A stretch of DNA of 64,000 bases. It comes from Gracilimonas sp. (GTDB lineage Bacteria; Bacteroidota; Rhodothermia; Balneolales; Balneolaceae). Position 1 is the first letter of the stretch; each line of letters begins with the position of its first letter. Under the pieces are notes generated by a model, which worked only from the letters and a program-made list of their open reading frames with translations, was not told where the DNA came from and searched no databases. The stretch covers positions 62,001 through 126,000 of the forward strand of contig NZ_JAVJQO010000004.1 of NCBI RefSeq assembly GCF_040218225.1, in the 5' to 3' direction. The position numbers and the translations under genes are program-made. Positions 18,668 to 28,596 of the stretch are shown here, piece after piece.

Positions 18668-19726
18668 CTATTCTTGAACGAAGGGAATTCTTTTGCTCTG
18701 GGAAGATCCGGCTACATCTTTTTGCTTAAATTTCACCAAAACGACAGTTGAACAATCTTCAGAGCATTTTTTTATATCAAACTTCCCATTCAATTGAGAC
18801 GTAAGTTGTGAGACCATTGTAAATCCCATTTTATTGAACCTTCCTTCCATATTTTCTTTACCAAATCCAACTCCCCGGTCTCTAACTTCCAAGCTAACTT
18901 CCTTTTCAATATTTTTACTCAAGCAAATAGTAACATCACCATACTCCTTATTCGGATAAGCATGTTTATAAACATTATTGAGTAATTCAGCCAGAATAAC
19001 GGAGAGGGGAATAGCTTGGTTTACACTGAGTATAACTTCATCGACATCAAGATGGTACTGCAACTTCAAATTTCGCTTTTCCTGAATTAAATCAATTTTG
19101 CTTACAAACTTCGATATAAACTTATTGAACTGAATACGGTGCAATCCATCTTCATTGTAGAGGTCTTCATGGATCATCGCCATTGACTGAAGACGAATCC
19201 TGCTTTTTTCGAGGGATGAAATTTTATTTTGTTGAGCAAGCTCCAAATCAAGCATTCCGGCCATTACAGCAAGGTTATTTTTAACCCGGTGATGAACTTC
19301 CCCTATTAACACCTGATTCTCCTTTTCTGTATCCTGTATTTTTTCCCGAAGCATGAAAAGGTCCGTAACGTCATGCTGAATACCCAAAAAATATTCTGCC
19401 TCTCCCTTTTCATTTAATAGAGGAGATATACTGAGATTATTATAAAATAACTCCCCGCTTTTTTTATAGTTTCGAAGAACAACTTTACACGGTTTTTTTC
19501 CCTTCAACTCAGATCGTAGTGTTACAAGTGCAGCTTGATCTCGGTCTTTACCTTGCAAAAACCGGCAGTTTTTTCCAATTACCTCCTCTCTTGAATATCC
19601 TGTCAACTTACAAAAGGCATCATTACAATAAATGAGAGGTTGGTCTGCTTTTTTCATATTTGCAATTACTACACCCTCAAGACTTTGGTCAAAGAATTTT
19701 GCCAGAACTCTCACCTTTTCAACCAT
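18668..19726 (-). CDS. LOV-domain (blue-light) sensor histidine kinase
   Basis: 352 residues. Residues about 10-125 are a LOV-type PAS domain: GKNCRFLQG at 51-59 with the flavin-binding cysteine Cys54, Asn at 86 and 97 (NYKKSG, FYNNLSISP) and Gln117 (FLGIQHDVT), the residues that contact FMN. A short coiled coil leads to a HisKA_2 box, GEVHHRVKNNLAVMAG, with His145, and a HATPase domain (LLNNVYKHAYPN, DRGVGFG). No membrane segment, so soluble. No response regulator is adjacent. Light sensing is inferred from intact residues. Confidence 0.88.
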   Translation of the reverse strand: MVEKVRVLAKFFDQSLEGVVIANMKKADQPLIYCNDAFCKLTGYSREEVIGKNCRFLQGKDRDQAALVTLRSELKGKKPCKVVLRNYKKSGELFYNNLSISPLLNEKGEAEYFLGIQHDVTDLFMLREKIQDTEKENQVLIGEVHHRVKNNLAVMAGMLDLELAQQNKISSLEKSRIRLQSMAMIHEDLYNEDGLHRIQFNKFISKFVSKIDLIQEKRNLKLQYHLDVDEVILSVNQAIPLSVILAELLNNVYKHAYPNKEYGDVTICLSKNIEKEVSLEVRDRGVGFGKENMEGRFNKMGFTMVSQLTSQLNGKFDIKKCSEDCSTVVLVKFKQKDVAGSSQSKRIPFVQE

Positions 19727-19953
19727 TTTGCTCAGTTTTTGTTACTCCTAATATCCGTTGAGTTTTATCGACTCAGTGCAAAAAATATTAAGCTATAAAT
19801 TGTTGATTTTTCAAGGAAGATTAGAAAAGTCAACTAAAAGAGCATCATAGTTTTTATGATTATCTTGATTTGACAAATATTCTACTAATTTAGGATCCAT
19901 TTAAATTCAACATCCGTATTATATTTCAATGCTGATAAATCAAAATTTCTAAA

Positions 19954-20691
19954 ATGAGACTATTCATCCTGTTGCTTGCAGCATCTATAACTTTCGGCTG
20001 CGCCAAAGAAAAAGAACGTCCTAATCATTTGCGCCAGGGTTACCGTATGCTTGATAAAAACCAATTCAAAGAAGCCGAAGACGCATTTCAAAAAGCTTTG
20101 GAATATGGCTATGATTACAACAGGGCATACATTGGCTTGAGTCTCGTCAAAACCCGAAGCTTCCCCGAAGACAGTGCTGCATTCTATATACAGAATTTTA
20201 AGGATGCCATTCCTATACTGGATAAAGCCATTGAAGCCGATCCTAAAAACCCCTACGGATATGCCCTGAGAGGAGAATCCAAATTATATTCTTATGATTA
20301 TCAGGGAGCTATCCGGGATTATGAAAAACTGGTTACCATGGCTCCCACCAATCCCGGAAGTTTTTTCTTTTTGGGGAAAGCAAAGTTTGAAAGCGGAGAC
20401 TTCCAGGGGGCAATAAACACACTATCTTATGCTATTGGCCTCGACTCTGCCTTATCCCAATCATTCTATCTACGTGCTCAGGCTAACGATAGTTTGGGCA
20501 ACTACAACGAAGCTATTTCTGATTATAACTTCTCAACAAGATTGGATTCGGGCAATACCGATGTCTTTATTAACAGAGGTAAAACCTATCTTCAACTAAA
20601 TGCGGTGGAAAACGCTTGTTCAAATTTCAGCACCGCAAAACAACTGGGAGCTGAATCAGCAAATCAGCTTTGGCAAGAGCATTGTAAGTAA
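19954..20691 (+). CDS. TPR-repeat lipoprotein
   Basis: 245 residues with lipobox ITFGC (Cys16). The remainder is TPR pairs: YRMLDKNQFKEAEDAFQKALEYG, AIPILDKAIEADPKNPYGYALRG, AIRDYEKLVTMAPTNPGSFFFLG, AINTLSYAIGLDSALSQSFYL and a last repeat. Likely anchored in the outer or inner membrane as a protein-protein scaffold. Partner unknown. Confidence 0.85.
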   Translation: MRLFILLLAASITFGCAKEKERPNHLRQGYRMLDKNQFKEAEDAFQKALEYGYDYNRAYIGLSLVKTRSFPEDSAAFYIQNFKDAIPILDKAIEADPKNPYGYALRGESKLYSYDYQGAIRDYEKLVTMAPTNPGSFFFLGKAKFESGDFQGAINTLSYAIGLDSALSQSFYLRAQANDSLGNYNEAISDYNFSTRLDSGNTDVFINRGKTYLQLNAVENACSNFSTAKQLGAESANQLWQEHCK

Positions 20692-20781
20692 CCTAACCAA
20701 CCGCTCAATTCTGATAATCTAATTGCAGAAGTGATTGCGAACTGATATACTAATTAAATAGTATAATAAAATTCTTTCCTG

Positions 20782-21540
20782 ATGAAGAAATCTTGTGTCC
20801 TGTTTTTACTCTTTATATGGACTGGCGTACAGGCTCAGCCTGATTTTATTTCCCTACAAGAAGAATGGCTTCATACTGTTAAAGCTGGTGAATCAACTTC
20901 TGATTTTTATTGGTCTGAGAAAAACCTGATTTATTCTAAAATCAATACTGAAAACACTGAAGCACTTACACAATTTACCCAATCCAAAAAGCTTTCCAGC
21001 CTTCAAAAGTATCATCATTTTTCCTCTTTTCGTCATGATGATCTTAGATACGTGACCACAGGTCAGCTTTTAACCGAATCGGATTCGCTGTTGATACTTA
21101 CCGGGTGGCGGGATGTTGACAGAAGCTGGAAAAAAGAAATTGACATAATACTCACCCAAAAAAGTAATACTACCGAAGTCAGCAAAAAAATTAACCAGAT
21201 CTTAAATGAAGAACGTCTGGAATGGGTAAAACTAGCAAACAAGCATAACCCGGAAGCTCACATCAAAGCAACTTATACCAAAGACGCCACCTATTTTGGG
21301 AATGGCCAAAAATCAGAAGGCTGGCAGGAAATAGCTGAGCGTTATTTCTATATGGAGAACCCCAATTATCAGGTTGACCTTGAAAAGGAACAACTCTGGA
21401 AACTTTCTGATGAGCATATACTCGAAATCGGCCGATATTTTACGGGCTCAGAAAGGGTTGGAACTGGTGGAATTTATGTAATCCTTTGGCAGAAACAACA
21501 TGATGAAAGCTGGCTGATTGAGCTGGACTTTAACTTTTAA
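20782..21540 (+). CDS. Exported protein with C-terminal SnoaL/DUF4440-like domain
   Basis: 252 residues with a signal peptide (MKKSCVLFLLFIWTGVQA-QP). The N-terminal half has no recognisable motif. The C-terminal half (about residue 145 on: EWVKLANKHNPEAHIKATYTKDATYFGNGQK...) has the pattern of an NTF2-like cone domain, with a final beta-strand SWLIELDFNF. Its stop overlaps the convergent alkylation-repair gene by 11 bp. Confidence 0.7.
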   Translation: MKKSCVLFLLFIWTGVQAQPDFISLQEEWLHTVKAGESTSDFYWSEKNLIYSKINTENTEALTQFTQSKKLSSLQKYHHFSSFRHDDLRYVTTGQLLTESDSLLILTGWRDVDRSWKKEIDIILTQKSNTTEVSKKINQILNEERLEWVKLANKHNPEAHIKATYTKDATYFGNGQKSEGWQEIAERYFYMENPNYQVDLEKEQLWKLSDEHILEIGRYFTGSERVGTGGIYVILWQKQHDESWLIELDFNF

Positions 21541-22285
21541 GCAGCTTCGGATCTACCTTTCGTGTAGCGTAATTTATGATCCATTGCGTATGTTCATTTT
21601 CTGTTGGTTGCCAGTCAGATATTAAAGTTCGGGCGGCAACCGGATTCACTTTAAAGTAATCGGTGATATGGTTTGCAACCGACTTCTTTACAAAATGAAT
21701 TTCATCTTCCCTCAACAGTGTCAGGACATCAAATACAGGTGATGGATCTTCAATAAACAATTCCAGTTTAGGTGCCCAGGGAAGCTTGGGCCTTAGCCCT
21801 TCTGAAGCCAGTCTCCGAAGATGAAAATTACCGGACTTTGCCCAGTTTTTCATCACAACCAATGTTTCCTGAGGATACTTCTCAATAAAGGGCCGAATGG
21901 CATATTCACCGGTATTTCTCTTTGTGATTTCCTCAATAGCTTCTATGGATAATTGAAAATGACCTAACCCAAACTTCTCTACAAACTTAGCTACCGGCAT
22001 CAACCAGTAGTAGTTGGTAAACATCCCGGTTTCCTCAGGATTTTCCGGGCCTAAAATTTGTAGTAAAACCATTACAGCAGTTGAATAATCATTTGGAAGA
22101 TATTTAAATAACTGGTCAGCTATTAATTCTACCCGCTGCTTTAAAGCTTTATTTTTATAGGATGATCTTACAGCTTCTATGAAATTAGATGCATCAAAAT
22201 CCACATAGACCATACCAATTTTTTCCGCCAGCATTATGGCTAATTCTTCATCAAAGTAGTCGGTTGGTTTTTTATAACTGCTCAT
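21530..22285 (-). CDS. DNA alkylation repair protein (HEAT-like AlkD-type fold)
   Basis: About 251 residues from ATG 22285. Helical repeats throughout, with ENPEETGMFTNYYWLMPVAKFVEKFGL in the middle and HLRRLASEGLRPKLPW, a signature of this DNA-alkylation-repair subfamily, near residue 165, then VKKSVANHITDYFKVNP. Family members bind or excise alkylated bases. The start leaves one base after the upstream small gene, indicating translational coupling in a 23573-21530 operon. Confidence 0.82.
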   Translation of the reverse strand: MSSYKKPTDYFDEELAIMLAEKIGMVYVDFDASNFIEAVRSSYKNKALKQRVELIADQLFKYLPNDYSTAVMVLLQILGPENPEETGMFTNYYWLMPVAKFVEKFGLGHFQLSIEAIEEITKRNTGEYAIRPFIEKYPQETLVVMKNWAKSGNFHLRRLASEGLRPKLPWAPKLELFIEDPSPVFDVLTLLREDEIHFVKKSVANHITDYFKVNPVAARTLISDWQPTENEHTQWIINYATRKVDPKLLKS

Positions 22286-22286
22286 C

Positions 22287-22526
22287 TCAAATTTCCATTT
22301 CGCTGCAATAAAAGCCTTTGGAGCGTAGCAATAACTTGATACCATTTACATCAATGCCACTGGATTCAACCCGGAGCACTTTTTCCCAATTCTCCAAATC
22401 AACACTCCACTCTGCGATATCAGGGTGAGTATTCATGGCAACTGAAATTTGCTCCACATCTCTTTTATCTATGAGTGAAGTTCTGAAGACAAAACACGCT
22501 ATTTCGGAATCAATCTCTTTCATCAT
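22287..22526 (-). CDS. Small HMA-like protein without the CxxC metal site
   Basis: 79 residues. The core VDLENWEKVLRVESSG-x-D matches a second small protein in the window (32413-32631: FDLDDCDKVLRIES), and the predicted order beta-alpha-beta-beta-alpha-beta resembles the heavy-metal-associated fold, but there is no CxxC, so metal transfer is unlikely. One base from the downstream repair gene and directly after the GyrI-like gene. Function unknown. Confidence 0.65.
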   Translation of the reverse strand: MMKEIDSEIACFVFRTSLIDKRDVEQISVAMNTHPDIAEWSVDLENWEKVLRVESSGIDVNGIKLLLRSKGFYCSEMEI

Positions 22527-22988
22527 TTAATCTGTCACTGATATGAATGTTTCTACCTCGGCATTTTCTCCATCATAGTATTTCTCTCCGTGCACTGTAA
22601 AATCAGCTTTATAAGCTCTGTTCAAGTCTTTGTGCTCCCAAATTTCCATCCATGTATTTACTACAGCTTCCGGCATCTTTCCTTTTGAAACAAACTTCTG
22701 GTACGTCGCCTTTTCAATAGTTATTCCGACAAAATCTTCAGGAATATTTTCCATTGAACTTACAGGCAGCCCAATAATTACTGTATAAGGACCGGTGAAG
22801 TCTGTTTCATATTCTGTATACACTGCATAAATATCTTCACTTACTTTATTCGGAATTTGTTTTTGAATTTCATTGCCCCAGAATTTCCCCCATAACTTTT
22901 CTATGGCTTCAATAGCTTGTCCGTTTTCATTAGTCGTTCTTATGGAAATACCGACTACATTAAATTTTTGGATAACCTGATTTTTCAT
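22527..22988 (-). CDS. GyrI-like/AraC effector-binding domain protein
   Basis: 153 residues from ATG 22988 (MKNQVIQKFNVVGISIRTTNENG). Pattern of the GyrI-like small-molecule-binding domain: Gly-Ile-Ser-Ile-Arg strand at the start, IYAVYTEYETDFTGPYTVIIGLPVS in the middle (the usual Y-x-D/G-x-Y-x-x-x-I-G block), EKATYQKFVSKG, and IWEHKDLNRAYKADFTVHGEKY at the end. Freestanding, without a DNA-binding domain. Possible role in binding planar or toxic compounds. Confidence 0.82.
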   Translation of the reverse strand: MKNQVIQKFNVVGISIRTTNENGQAIEAIEKLWGKFWGNEIQKQIPNKVSEDIYAVYTEYETDFTGPYTVIIGLPVSSMENIPEDFVGITIEKATYQKFVSKGKMPEAVVNTWMEIWEHKDLNRAYKADFTVHGEKYYDGENAEVETFISVTD

Positions 22989-23072
22989 GTGTTCTGTTTT
23001 TTGTTGAGATTTTGTCGTGCTAAGTTGCAAAGGCAATAATTGCTTTGCGTATTTTGTGTCTTCAGCGGTTTC

Positions 23073-23573
23073 TCACCGTTCCCAGAAAAAAGGTGGCTCA
23101 ATTCCCAGGGAACGCAGATACACATACCCTTGCCCGCGATGGTGAATTTCATTATCAATAAAGTAAAACATATGCCACCAGGTTTGACCTTCCCACTGTC
23201 CAAAGGCTACATCTTTTTCCTGGAAACGTCCCTCCGGAATGGAAGACCATATTTTATTGATTTGTTCAGTACTCCAGTCCCACAACTTTAGTAGCTCTTC
23301 TTTTGTGTTTACTTCCAAAGAAATATCATCGCCTGAGAAGTCTCCAAATTCTTCCCATTTCCCGGATGCTATACCACTAATTCCGGGCGATGCCATTTTA
23401 ATCATCTCTAAAGCAAGTTCTGAAAACGGGCGCATCCCGCCTATTGAATGAGTAAACAGCTTGTCATCTGGAAAAGCTTCAATTACACGGCGGGTAAGAC
23501 TTCGGTGCCCCTGCCAGTGCTCTAATAATTGATCCGGAGTTATAATGAGTGAAGTTGAGTTGTCTTTTGTCAT
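23073..23573 (-). CDS. DinB-family protein
   Basis: 166 residues from ATG 23573. Four-helix-bundle pattern with the metal-site histidines: LLEHWQGHRSLTRRVIEAF, LFTHSIGGMRPFSELALEMIKM and WWHMFYFIDNEIHHRGQGYVYLRSLGI. The last block is the family's C-terminal HxxxHxGQ motif. DinB proteins include thiol transferases; substrate unknown. First gene of the likely operon that continues to the alkylation-repair gene. Confidence 0.87.
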   Translation of the reverse strand: MTKDNSTSLIITPDQLLEHWQGHRSLTRRVIEAFPDDKLFTHSIGGMRPFSELALEMIKMASPGISGIASGKWEEFGDFSGDDISLEVNTKEELLKLWDWSTEQINKIWSSIPEGRFQEKDVAFGQWEGQTWWHMFYFIDNEIHHRGQGYVYLRSLGIEPPFFWER

Positions 23574-23707
23574 GATTTTGTACTTGGTTAACGTATTGTG
23601 AGCCAATGTACAAGCCGCTACTGACAACCCTATGTCAATGCAATAAAAATAATCTGAAAAAATTTTCTAAGCTTGCGCTCTTTGCGCCTTCGTGGTTGTT
23701 ACAAATA

Positions 23708-24664
23708 TTACGAGCTATAGTGCTCATACAATTCCCCTGCCAGTTCTTTCATTCTTTTTTTAGCAGAATCTGGTTTTAAAACTCTTGCCCCGTTACCCCA
23801 CACAAGCACCCAGCGACAAAGGTATTCGGGGTGAGAAGTCAAAAAAGTCATTTCCAGTCCATTTTCAACCCGCTTCTCCCATGCCCATCCATAGTGATAT
23901 TTCGAATCGCCAATATACCGAACCATCTCATCCTCAAACCAAACTGTTACTTCTTTAAGTTCTTTTTCTTCATTTAAATTACGTTCATGAAATTCTTTCA
24001 ATGTATGCTCCGGCGGCTCCTCAAGGTATTTCCCTGTTGGTTTATACTGAAGAAAACGGTCCAACCGAAACATGCGATAATCTTCTCTCAGGCAACACCA
24101 GGCTGCCAGATACCAATGATTTCCCATGAGCAACAACCCCAGCGGTTCTACCTTGCGAGTAGACTTTTTCTTCTTATGAGGAGAGGAATAGATTATCTCG
24201 ATTATTTCCTTTTTGAAGATGGCATTTTGAAGAGCTACAAAAATCTGATTATCAGGCTGCGGCTGGTTTTTATTTTGATTGTGAAAAGCCTGTATGTGAG
24301 CATCCAGAGTCTCAAAATATTCTTTTTCATCAGGTGGCAGAATAGCACGTATTTTATCCAGAGCAGATAAGTAAGATTTCCCTAAATCCGTTGTATTCCA
24401 CTTTTGCATCAACCGTTCTCCGGCTAATAACGAAGCGGCCTCATTACGATCGAACATTACCGGTGGCAGATGAAATCCACGAACGATGTAATATCCGCTG
24501 CCTGGTTCAGAACCGATTGGCACTCCTGCTTCTTGCAGTGCAACTAAATCACGATACACCGTACGCTCACTAATATCATACCGCTCCGAAAGTTCTTCAA
24601 CAGTCACTTTTTTTCTTCCCTGCAGAAAAATAATAATGGCGGTAAGTCGATCAATACGGTTCAT
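23708..24664 (-). CDS. WYL-domain transcriptional regulator (YafY type)
   Basis: 318 residues. N-terminal winged helix (MNRIDRLTAIIIFLQGRKKVTVEELSERYDISERTVYRDLVAL...), followed by a WYL ligand-binding domain (EPLGLLLMGNHWYLAAWCCLREDYRMFRLDRF, with the Trp-Tyr-Leu triad) and a WCX C-terminal part (CRWVLVWGNGARVLKP). Divergent from the TonB receptor gene, 109 bp between coding starts, and could control it or the DinB cluster. Confidence 0.9.
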   Translation of the reverse strand: MNRIDRLTAIIIFLQGRKKVTVEELSERYDISERTVYRDLVALQEAGVPIGSEPGSGYYIVRGFHLPPVMFDRNEAASLLAGERLMQKWNTTDLGKSYLSALDKIRAILPPDEKEYFETLDAHIQAFHNQNKNQPQPDNQIFVALQNAIFKKEIIEIIYSSPHKKKKSTRKVEPLGLLLMGNHWYLAAWCCLREDYRMFRLDRFLQYKPTGKYLEEPPEHTLKEFHERNLNEEKELKEVTVWFEDEMVRYIGDSKYHYGWAWEKRVENGLEMTFLTSHPEYLCRWVLVWGNGARVLKPDSAKKRMKELAGELYEHYSS

Positions 24665-24779
24665 GAATTAAAAGCTAAATGCTTGGTACACAAATATATA
24701 TAGAGATAATGATTGTGACTTATTCTTTTTTTTCTAACATTCAATCGGGTACAAATTTAACGAAAATCTAACCTTGCAA

Positions 24780-27101
24780 ATGAAACATATCATCTATCCT
24801 GGGATAATAATATTCTGGCTGCTTTTTACATCTTTATTGGCAGCACAGGTGCCTACCCAAACTATACGTGGAGGAGTTACTGACGCTTCTTCCGGGGCTC
24901 CCATGGCGGGCGTGAGTATTATGTTGTTAGATTCTGAACCAGTCAAAGGAACTACAACCGATGCAAATGGAAGTTTTAGCTTACAGAAAGTTCCTTTAGG
25001 ACGACAAACCCTGCGTTTTTCATTCATAGGATATGAGACCCATTTTGTAAGTGACATTATGGTGAGTTCATCCCGCGAAGTGGTATTGAATATCACTATG
25101 CGCGAATCGGTTACGGAAATGGAAGAAGTAGTTGTAAACCCGGGTATCATCAAAAACCAGCCTATTAATTCCATGGCTGTTTCCAGTGCCCGGCAATTGA
25201 GCATGGAAGAAGCCTCGCGTTATGCCGGAGGGTTTGATGATCCGGCACGTCTGGCTGCTTCATTTGCAGGCGTGGCAGGTAATTTAAGTGATAATGCCTT
25301 AGTGATTCGGGGCAACGCCCCTAAAGGAATGCTTTGGCAGATGGAAGGCGTAGAAATTCCAACACCCAGTCATTTTGCTAATATCACCGTGATTGGAGGG
25401 GGAGGCATTACAGCCCTAAGCAGTCATCTTGTAGCCAATTCGGATTTTTATACCGGTGCTTTTCCTGCGGAATATGGCAATGCTCTCTCCGGAGTATTTG
25501 ACCTAAACCTGCGTAACGGTAATAACCAACAATATGAACATACGGTTGAGGCAGGAATTATTGGGATTGATGTCGCCTCAGAAGGACCGATTGCCGGAGA
25601 TGCTTCCTATCTCTTCAATTATCGCTTATCTACTTTCTCCCTCATTGCCCCTTTGTTACCTGATGGTGCCGATCTTATCAGATATCAGAATCTATCTTAT
25701 AAGTTTAATATCCCAACAAAAGAAGCCGGTACCTTTAGTTTTTGGGGGATTGGCGGAAATGATTATTCCGGTGGGCCGCCAGAAGATAATCCCGAAGATT
25801 GGACCTATAATTATGATCGGGAAGACGTAGAAAGTCCTACTAGATTTGGTGCAGCAGGGTTTAAACACCGAATTTTATTCGGGGACCGAGCATATCTTAC
25901 TACCTCATTGGTTGGCTCCGGCAGTGGTTTTGATTGGAATTTGGATCGATATACCGAAGATGGATTAACACTATATCCGCGCGAGTATATACGCAATCGG
26001 GCATGGAAGCTGACAGCAAAATCAGTGCTAAATACCAAAGTTAATGGCGGCCACACAAACCGTACAGGAGCATCGGTAAACCGTGTGGGGTATAGTCAGG
26101 AATCTCGCTTTTCGGACAACCCTCAGACACCTCTGCGACTTATTTTAGATGAAAGCGGACACAGCTATCTGCACCAGGGCTTTAGTCAGTCCCGATTCAA
26201 TTTTGGAAAATTTTTGGTCACCGGAGGATTCCATATTCAGCATTTTGAATTGACAAATGCCAGCTCACTGGAACCACGCATGGCCATTCAGTTTAGACCA
26301 AACGAAAACAGTTTTAGCTTATCTTATGGCCGTCATTCCCAAGTAGAGCCTCTGACAATATATTTTGCCCATCCCAATAATCGCATGTTAGGTTTGACCA
26401 AAGCCGATCATTTTGTGGCAGGTTACAGTCGGTCGTTTAGCGAAAAGATATTCCTGAATCTGGAGCTTTACTACCAGCGATTAACGGATGTGCCCGTAAT
26501 TCCTGATTCCAGCTTTTCGACGCTCAACATGGAAGAAGATTGGTTTCTCGAAGAGCGTATGGAAAACGACGGTGCCGGTGAAAATTTCGGAGTAGACCTC
26601 ACGATTGAGCGCTATCTCTCGGATGGTTGGTACGGCCTTTTTACCGGGTCGCTGTTTGAATCAACGTACCGGGGAGGAGACAATGTATGGCGAAGCACCC
26701 GCTTTGACCGTGGCTATATTATTACCTTGTTAGGAGGAAGGGAATGGGAATTCAGAGACCCCGACCGTATTCGCTATTTTAGCATTAACGCCCGGTTAAA
26801 TATGATGGGAGGCAAGCGGATTTCCCCGGTAGATGAAGCCCGAACTTTCAACGAAAGGGAAGTTTTTTATGATGAAACCCGAGCCTACATAAATCAAGAG
26901 CCCAATATTTTATATGGAGATTTGACACTGGAGTATCGAAAAAATCTCAGGAATATTGCCAAGGTTTGGTCGCTGCAGATCATAAATTTGACGGGCTATC
27001 AGGAGTTTTATGGATATGTGTTCAACCTGAAGAGGGACCGGATTGAAGAAGATCGCGAAATGGTGTTAGTACCAAACCTAAGCTATAAAATCGAGTTCTG
27101 A
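24780..27101 (+). CDS. TonB-dependent outer-membrane receptor with carboxypeptidase-regulatory-like domain
   Basis: 773 residues from ATG 24780 (a TTG two codons earlier is less likely). Signal peptide to about residue 23, then a CarboxypepD_reg-like domain (IRGGVTDASSGAPMAGVSI to about residue 105), a plug domain (LVIRGNAPKGMLWQMEGVEIPTPSHFANI) and a beta-barrel ending in VPNLSYKIEF with terminal Phe. No TonB-box motif clear to me. Substrate unknown; no SusD partner adjacent. Confidence 0.88.
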   Translation: MKHIIYPGIIIFWLLFTSLLAAQVPTQTIRGGVTDASSGAPMAGVSIMLLDSEPVKGTTTDANGSFSLQKVPLGRQTLRFSFIGYETHFVSDIMVSSSREVVLNITMRESVTEMEEVVVNPGIIKNQPINSMAVSSARQLSMEEASRYAGGFDDPARLAASFAGVAGNLSDNALVIRGNAPKGMLWQMEGVEIPTPSHFANITVIGGGGITALSSHLVANSDFYTGAFPAEYGNALSGVFDLNLRNGNNQQYEHTVEAGIIGIDVASEGPIAGDASYLFNYRLSTFSLIAPLLPDGADLIRYQNLSYKFNIPTKEAGTFSFWGIGGNDYSGGPPEDNPEDWTYNYDREDVESPTRFGAAGFKHRILFGDRAYLTTSLVGSGSGFDWNLDRYTEDGLTLYPREYIRNRAWKLTAKSVLNTKVNGGHTNRTGASVNRVGYSQESRFSDNPQTPLRLILDESGHSYLHQGFSQSRFNFGKFLVTGGFHIQHFELTNASSLEPRMAIQFRPNENSFSLSYGRHSQVEPLTIYFAHPNNRMLGLTKADHFVAGYSRSFSEKIFLNLELYYQRLTDVPVIPDSSFSTLNMEEDWFLEERMENDGAGENFGVDLTIERYLSDGWYGLFTGSLFESTYRGGDNVWRSTRFDRGYIITLLGGREWEFRDPDRIRYFSINARLNMMGGKRISPVDEARTFNEREVFYDETRAYINQEPNILYGDLTLEYRKNLRNIAKVWSLQIINLTGYQEFYGYVFNLKRDRIEEDREMVLVPNLSYKIEF

Positions 27102-27252
27102 GGAAACATCTTAAGCTGAAGCTTTTAAAAAAAATGGAGGGCGCTATTTCCAATAAATCAGCAGGCTTTATCAGCACCAAGATGTACAATAAAGGGAACA
27201 ATTTCTGTCACATCCGATTGGAATATATAAATACAACAAAATCGGAGAGTAT

Positions 27253-27417
27253 ATGTTACGATGGACAATCACATTTTTAGTTATTGCGATAATCGCTGGT
27301 ATTTTGGGTTTTGGAGGTATTGCCGGAGCTGCAGCTGGTATCGCTGAAATTTGTTTTTACGTATTTATTGTGCTATTTCTAGTCTCATTGGTTTTTGGAA
27401 AACGCCCCAAAGTATAG
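27253..27417 (+). CDS. DUF1328 (YtjA-type) small membrane protein
   Basis: 54 residues. Sequence [20 protein letters not shown] then [21 protein letters not shown], and a short basic tail GKRPKV: exactly the two-helix DUF1328 pattern, including the conserved G-F-x-G-I-A-G-A-A block. Function unknown; often stress-induced in other bacteria. Located between the TonB receptor and the phospholipase-D-like gene, 12 bp before the latter. Confidence 0.85.
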   Translation: MLRWTITFLVIAIIAGILGFGGIAGAAAGIAEICFYVFIVLFLVSLVFGKRPKV

Positions 27418-27429
27418 CACACAACCTGC

Positions 27430-28587
27430 ATGCCGGAACCCACTTCCTATTACAAACAGTTATTAGAGCAGAGCCTTGGCACCCCATTTACCGCGGGCAA
27501 TAAAGTAGACATCCTTAAAAACGGGAATGAAATTTTCCCAGCTATGCTGGAGGCAATTAACAACGCCAGAGAGAGAATAGAGTTCTTAACTTTTGTTTAT
27601 TGGACTGGAAATATTGCCTACGACTTTGCTAAAGCACTTTCAAGAAAAGCCGAGGAAGGCCTGGAAGTTTTTGTGATCCTCGATAGTTTTGGTGCCGCAA
27701 AAATGCCCCGGGAAATATCACTGCTGATGGAACGCAGTGGAGTCAATATAAAATGGTTTCGGCCTATGCCACAGTGGAAGCTGTGGAAGATTGACAACCG
27801 GACTCACCGAAAAGTATTGATTTGTGACGGTGAAGTTGCCTTCACAGGTGGCGTTGGTATAGCCGAAGAATGGGAAGGCGATGCCCGAAATGAAAGGGAA
27901 TGGCGTGATACCCATTTCCGTATTCAGGGTCCTGCTGTATTTGGACTTCAGGCTGCTTTTATGGAAAATTGGATCGAAACCGGGCAAAAGCTGAAATTTG
28001 ATCATAGCATAAAAGGAAACAGCCTGCCTGATAGTAATACCCACATCCAGGTTATTCGAACCGCTGCTTCCGTTCGTTGGAGCGATATTGTAATGCTGTA
28101 TCAGGCGCTAATAAAAATGGCCAAGGAGAGTATCCGCATCACCACAGCTTACTTCAACCCCAATCCGGTGATGATTGAATTACTGAAAGAAGCTGCTCAA
28201 CGCGGGGTGGAAGTTCAAATTATGGTTCCCGGAAAGAATATTGACAAACATGTCGCGCGCATGGCAGGTGACGGTAGCTTTGAACCACTTTTAGACTCTG
28301 ATGTGAAGCTTTGGTACTACCAAAAAACCATGCTCCACGCCAAAATCATTACCGTTGATGACCAACTGAGCTGTGTAGGCTCCGCTAATTTTAATCATCG
28401 TTCCATGCTTAAAGACGATGAGGTTAACGTCGTGATTCTGGATAAAGAAATAACCGGCACGCTAAACGATCACTTTGAAGAAGATTTGCTCCATTGTGAA
28501 CAAGTAGAAAAAGACCGTTGGAAAAAACGAAGTCTTCTCAAGCGAGCGCTGGAAAAAATCACCTGGATTATTAACAGACAGATTTAG
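27430..28587 (+). CDS. Phospholipase D-like protein, cardiolipin synthase type
   Basis: 385 residues with two HKD motifs: HRKVLICDGEVAFTGGVGIAEEW near residue 128 and HAKIITVDDQLSCVGSANFNHRS near residue 304. Makes cardiolipin from phosphatidylglycerol or related lipids in the family. It lacks the two N-terminal membrane helices of Cls, so it is closer to the ClsB/ClsC-like soluble forms. Possibly co-transcribed with the DUF1328 gene. Confidence 0.86.
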   Translation: MPEPTSYYKQLLEQSLGTPFTAGNKVDILKNGNEIFPAMLEAINNARERIEFLTFVYWTGNIAYDFAKALSRKAEEGLEVFVILDSFGAAKMPREISLLMERSGVNIKWFRPMPQWKLWKIDNRTHRKVLICDGEVAFTGGVGIAEEWEGDARNEREWRDTHFRIQGPAVFGLQAAFMENWIETGQKLKFDHSIKGNSLPDSNTHIQVIRTAASVRWSDIVMLYQALIKMAKESIRITTAYFNPNPVMIELLKEAAQRGVEVQIMVPGKNIDKHVARMAGDGSFEPLLDSDVKLWYYQKTMLHAKIITVDDQLSCVGSANFNHRSMLKDDEVNVVILDKEITGTLNDHFEEDLLHCEQVEKDRWKKRSLLKRALEKITWIINRQI

Positions 28588-28596
28588 CTTTCTGTA

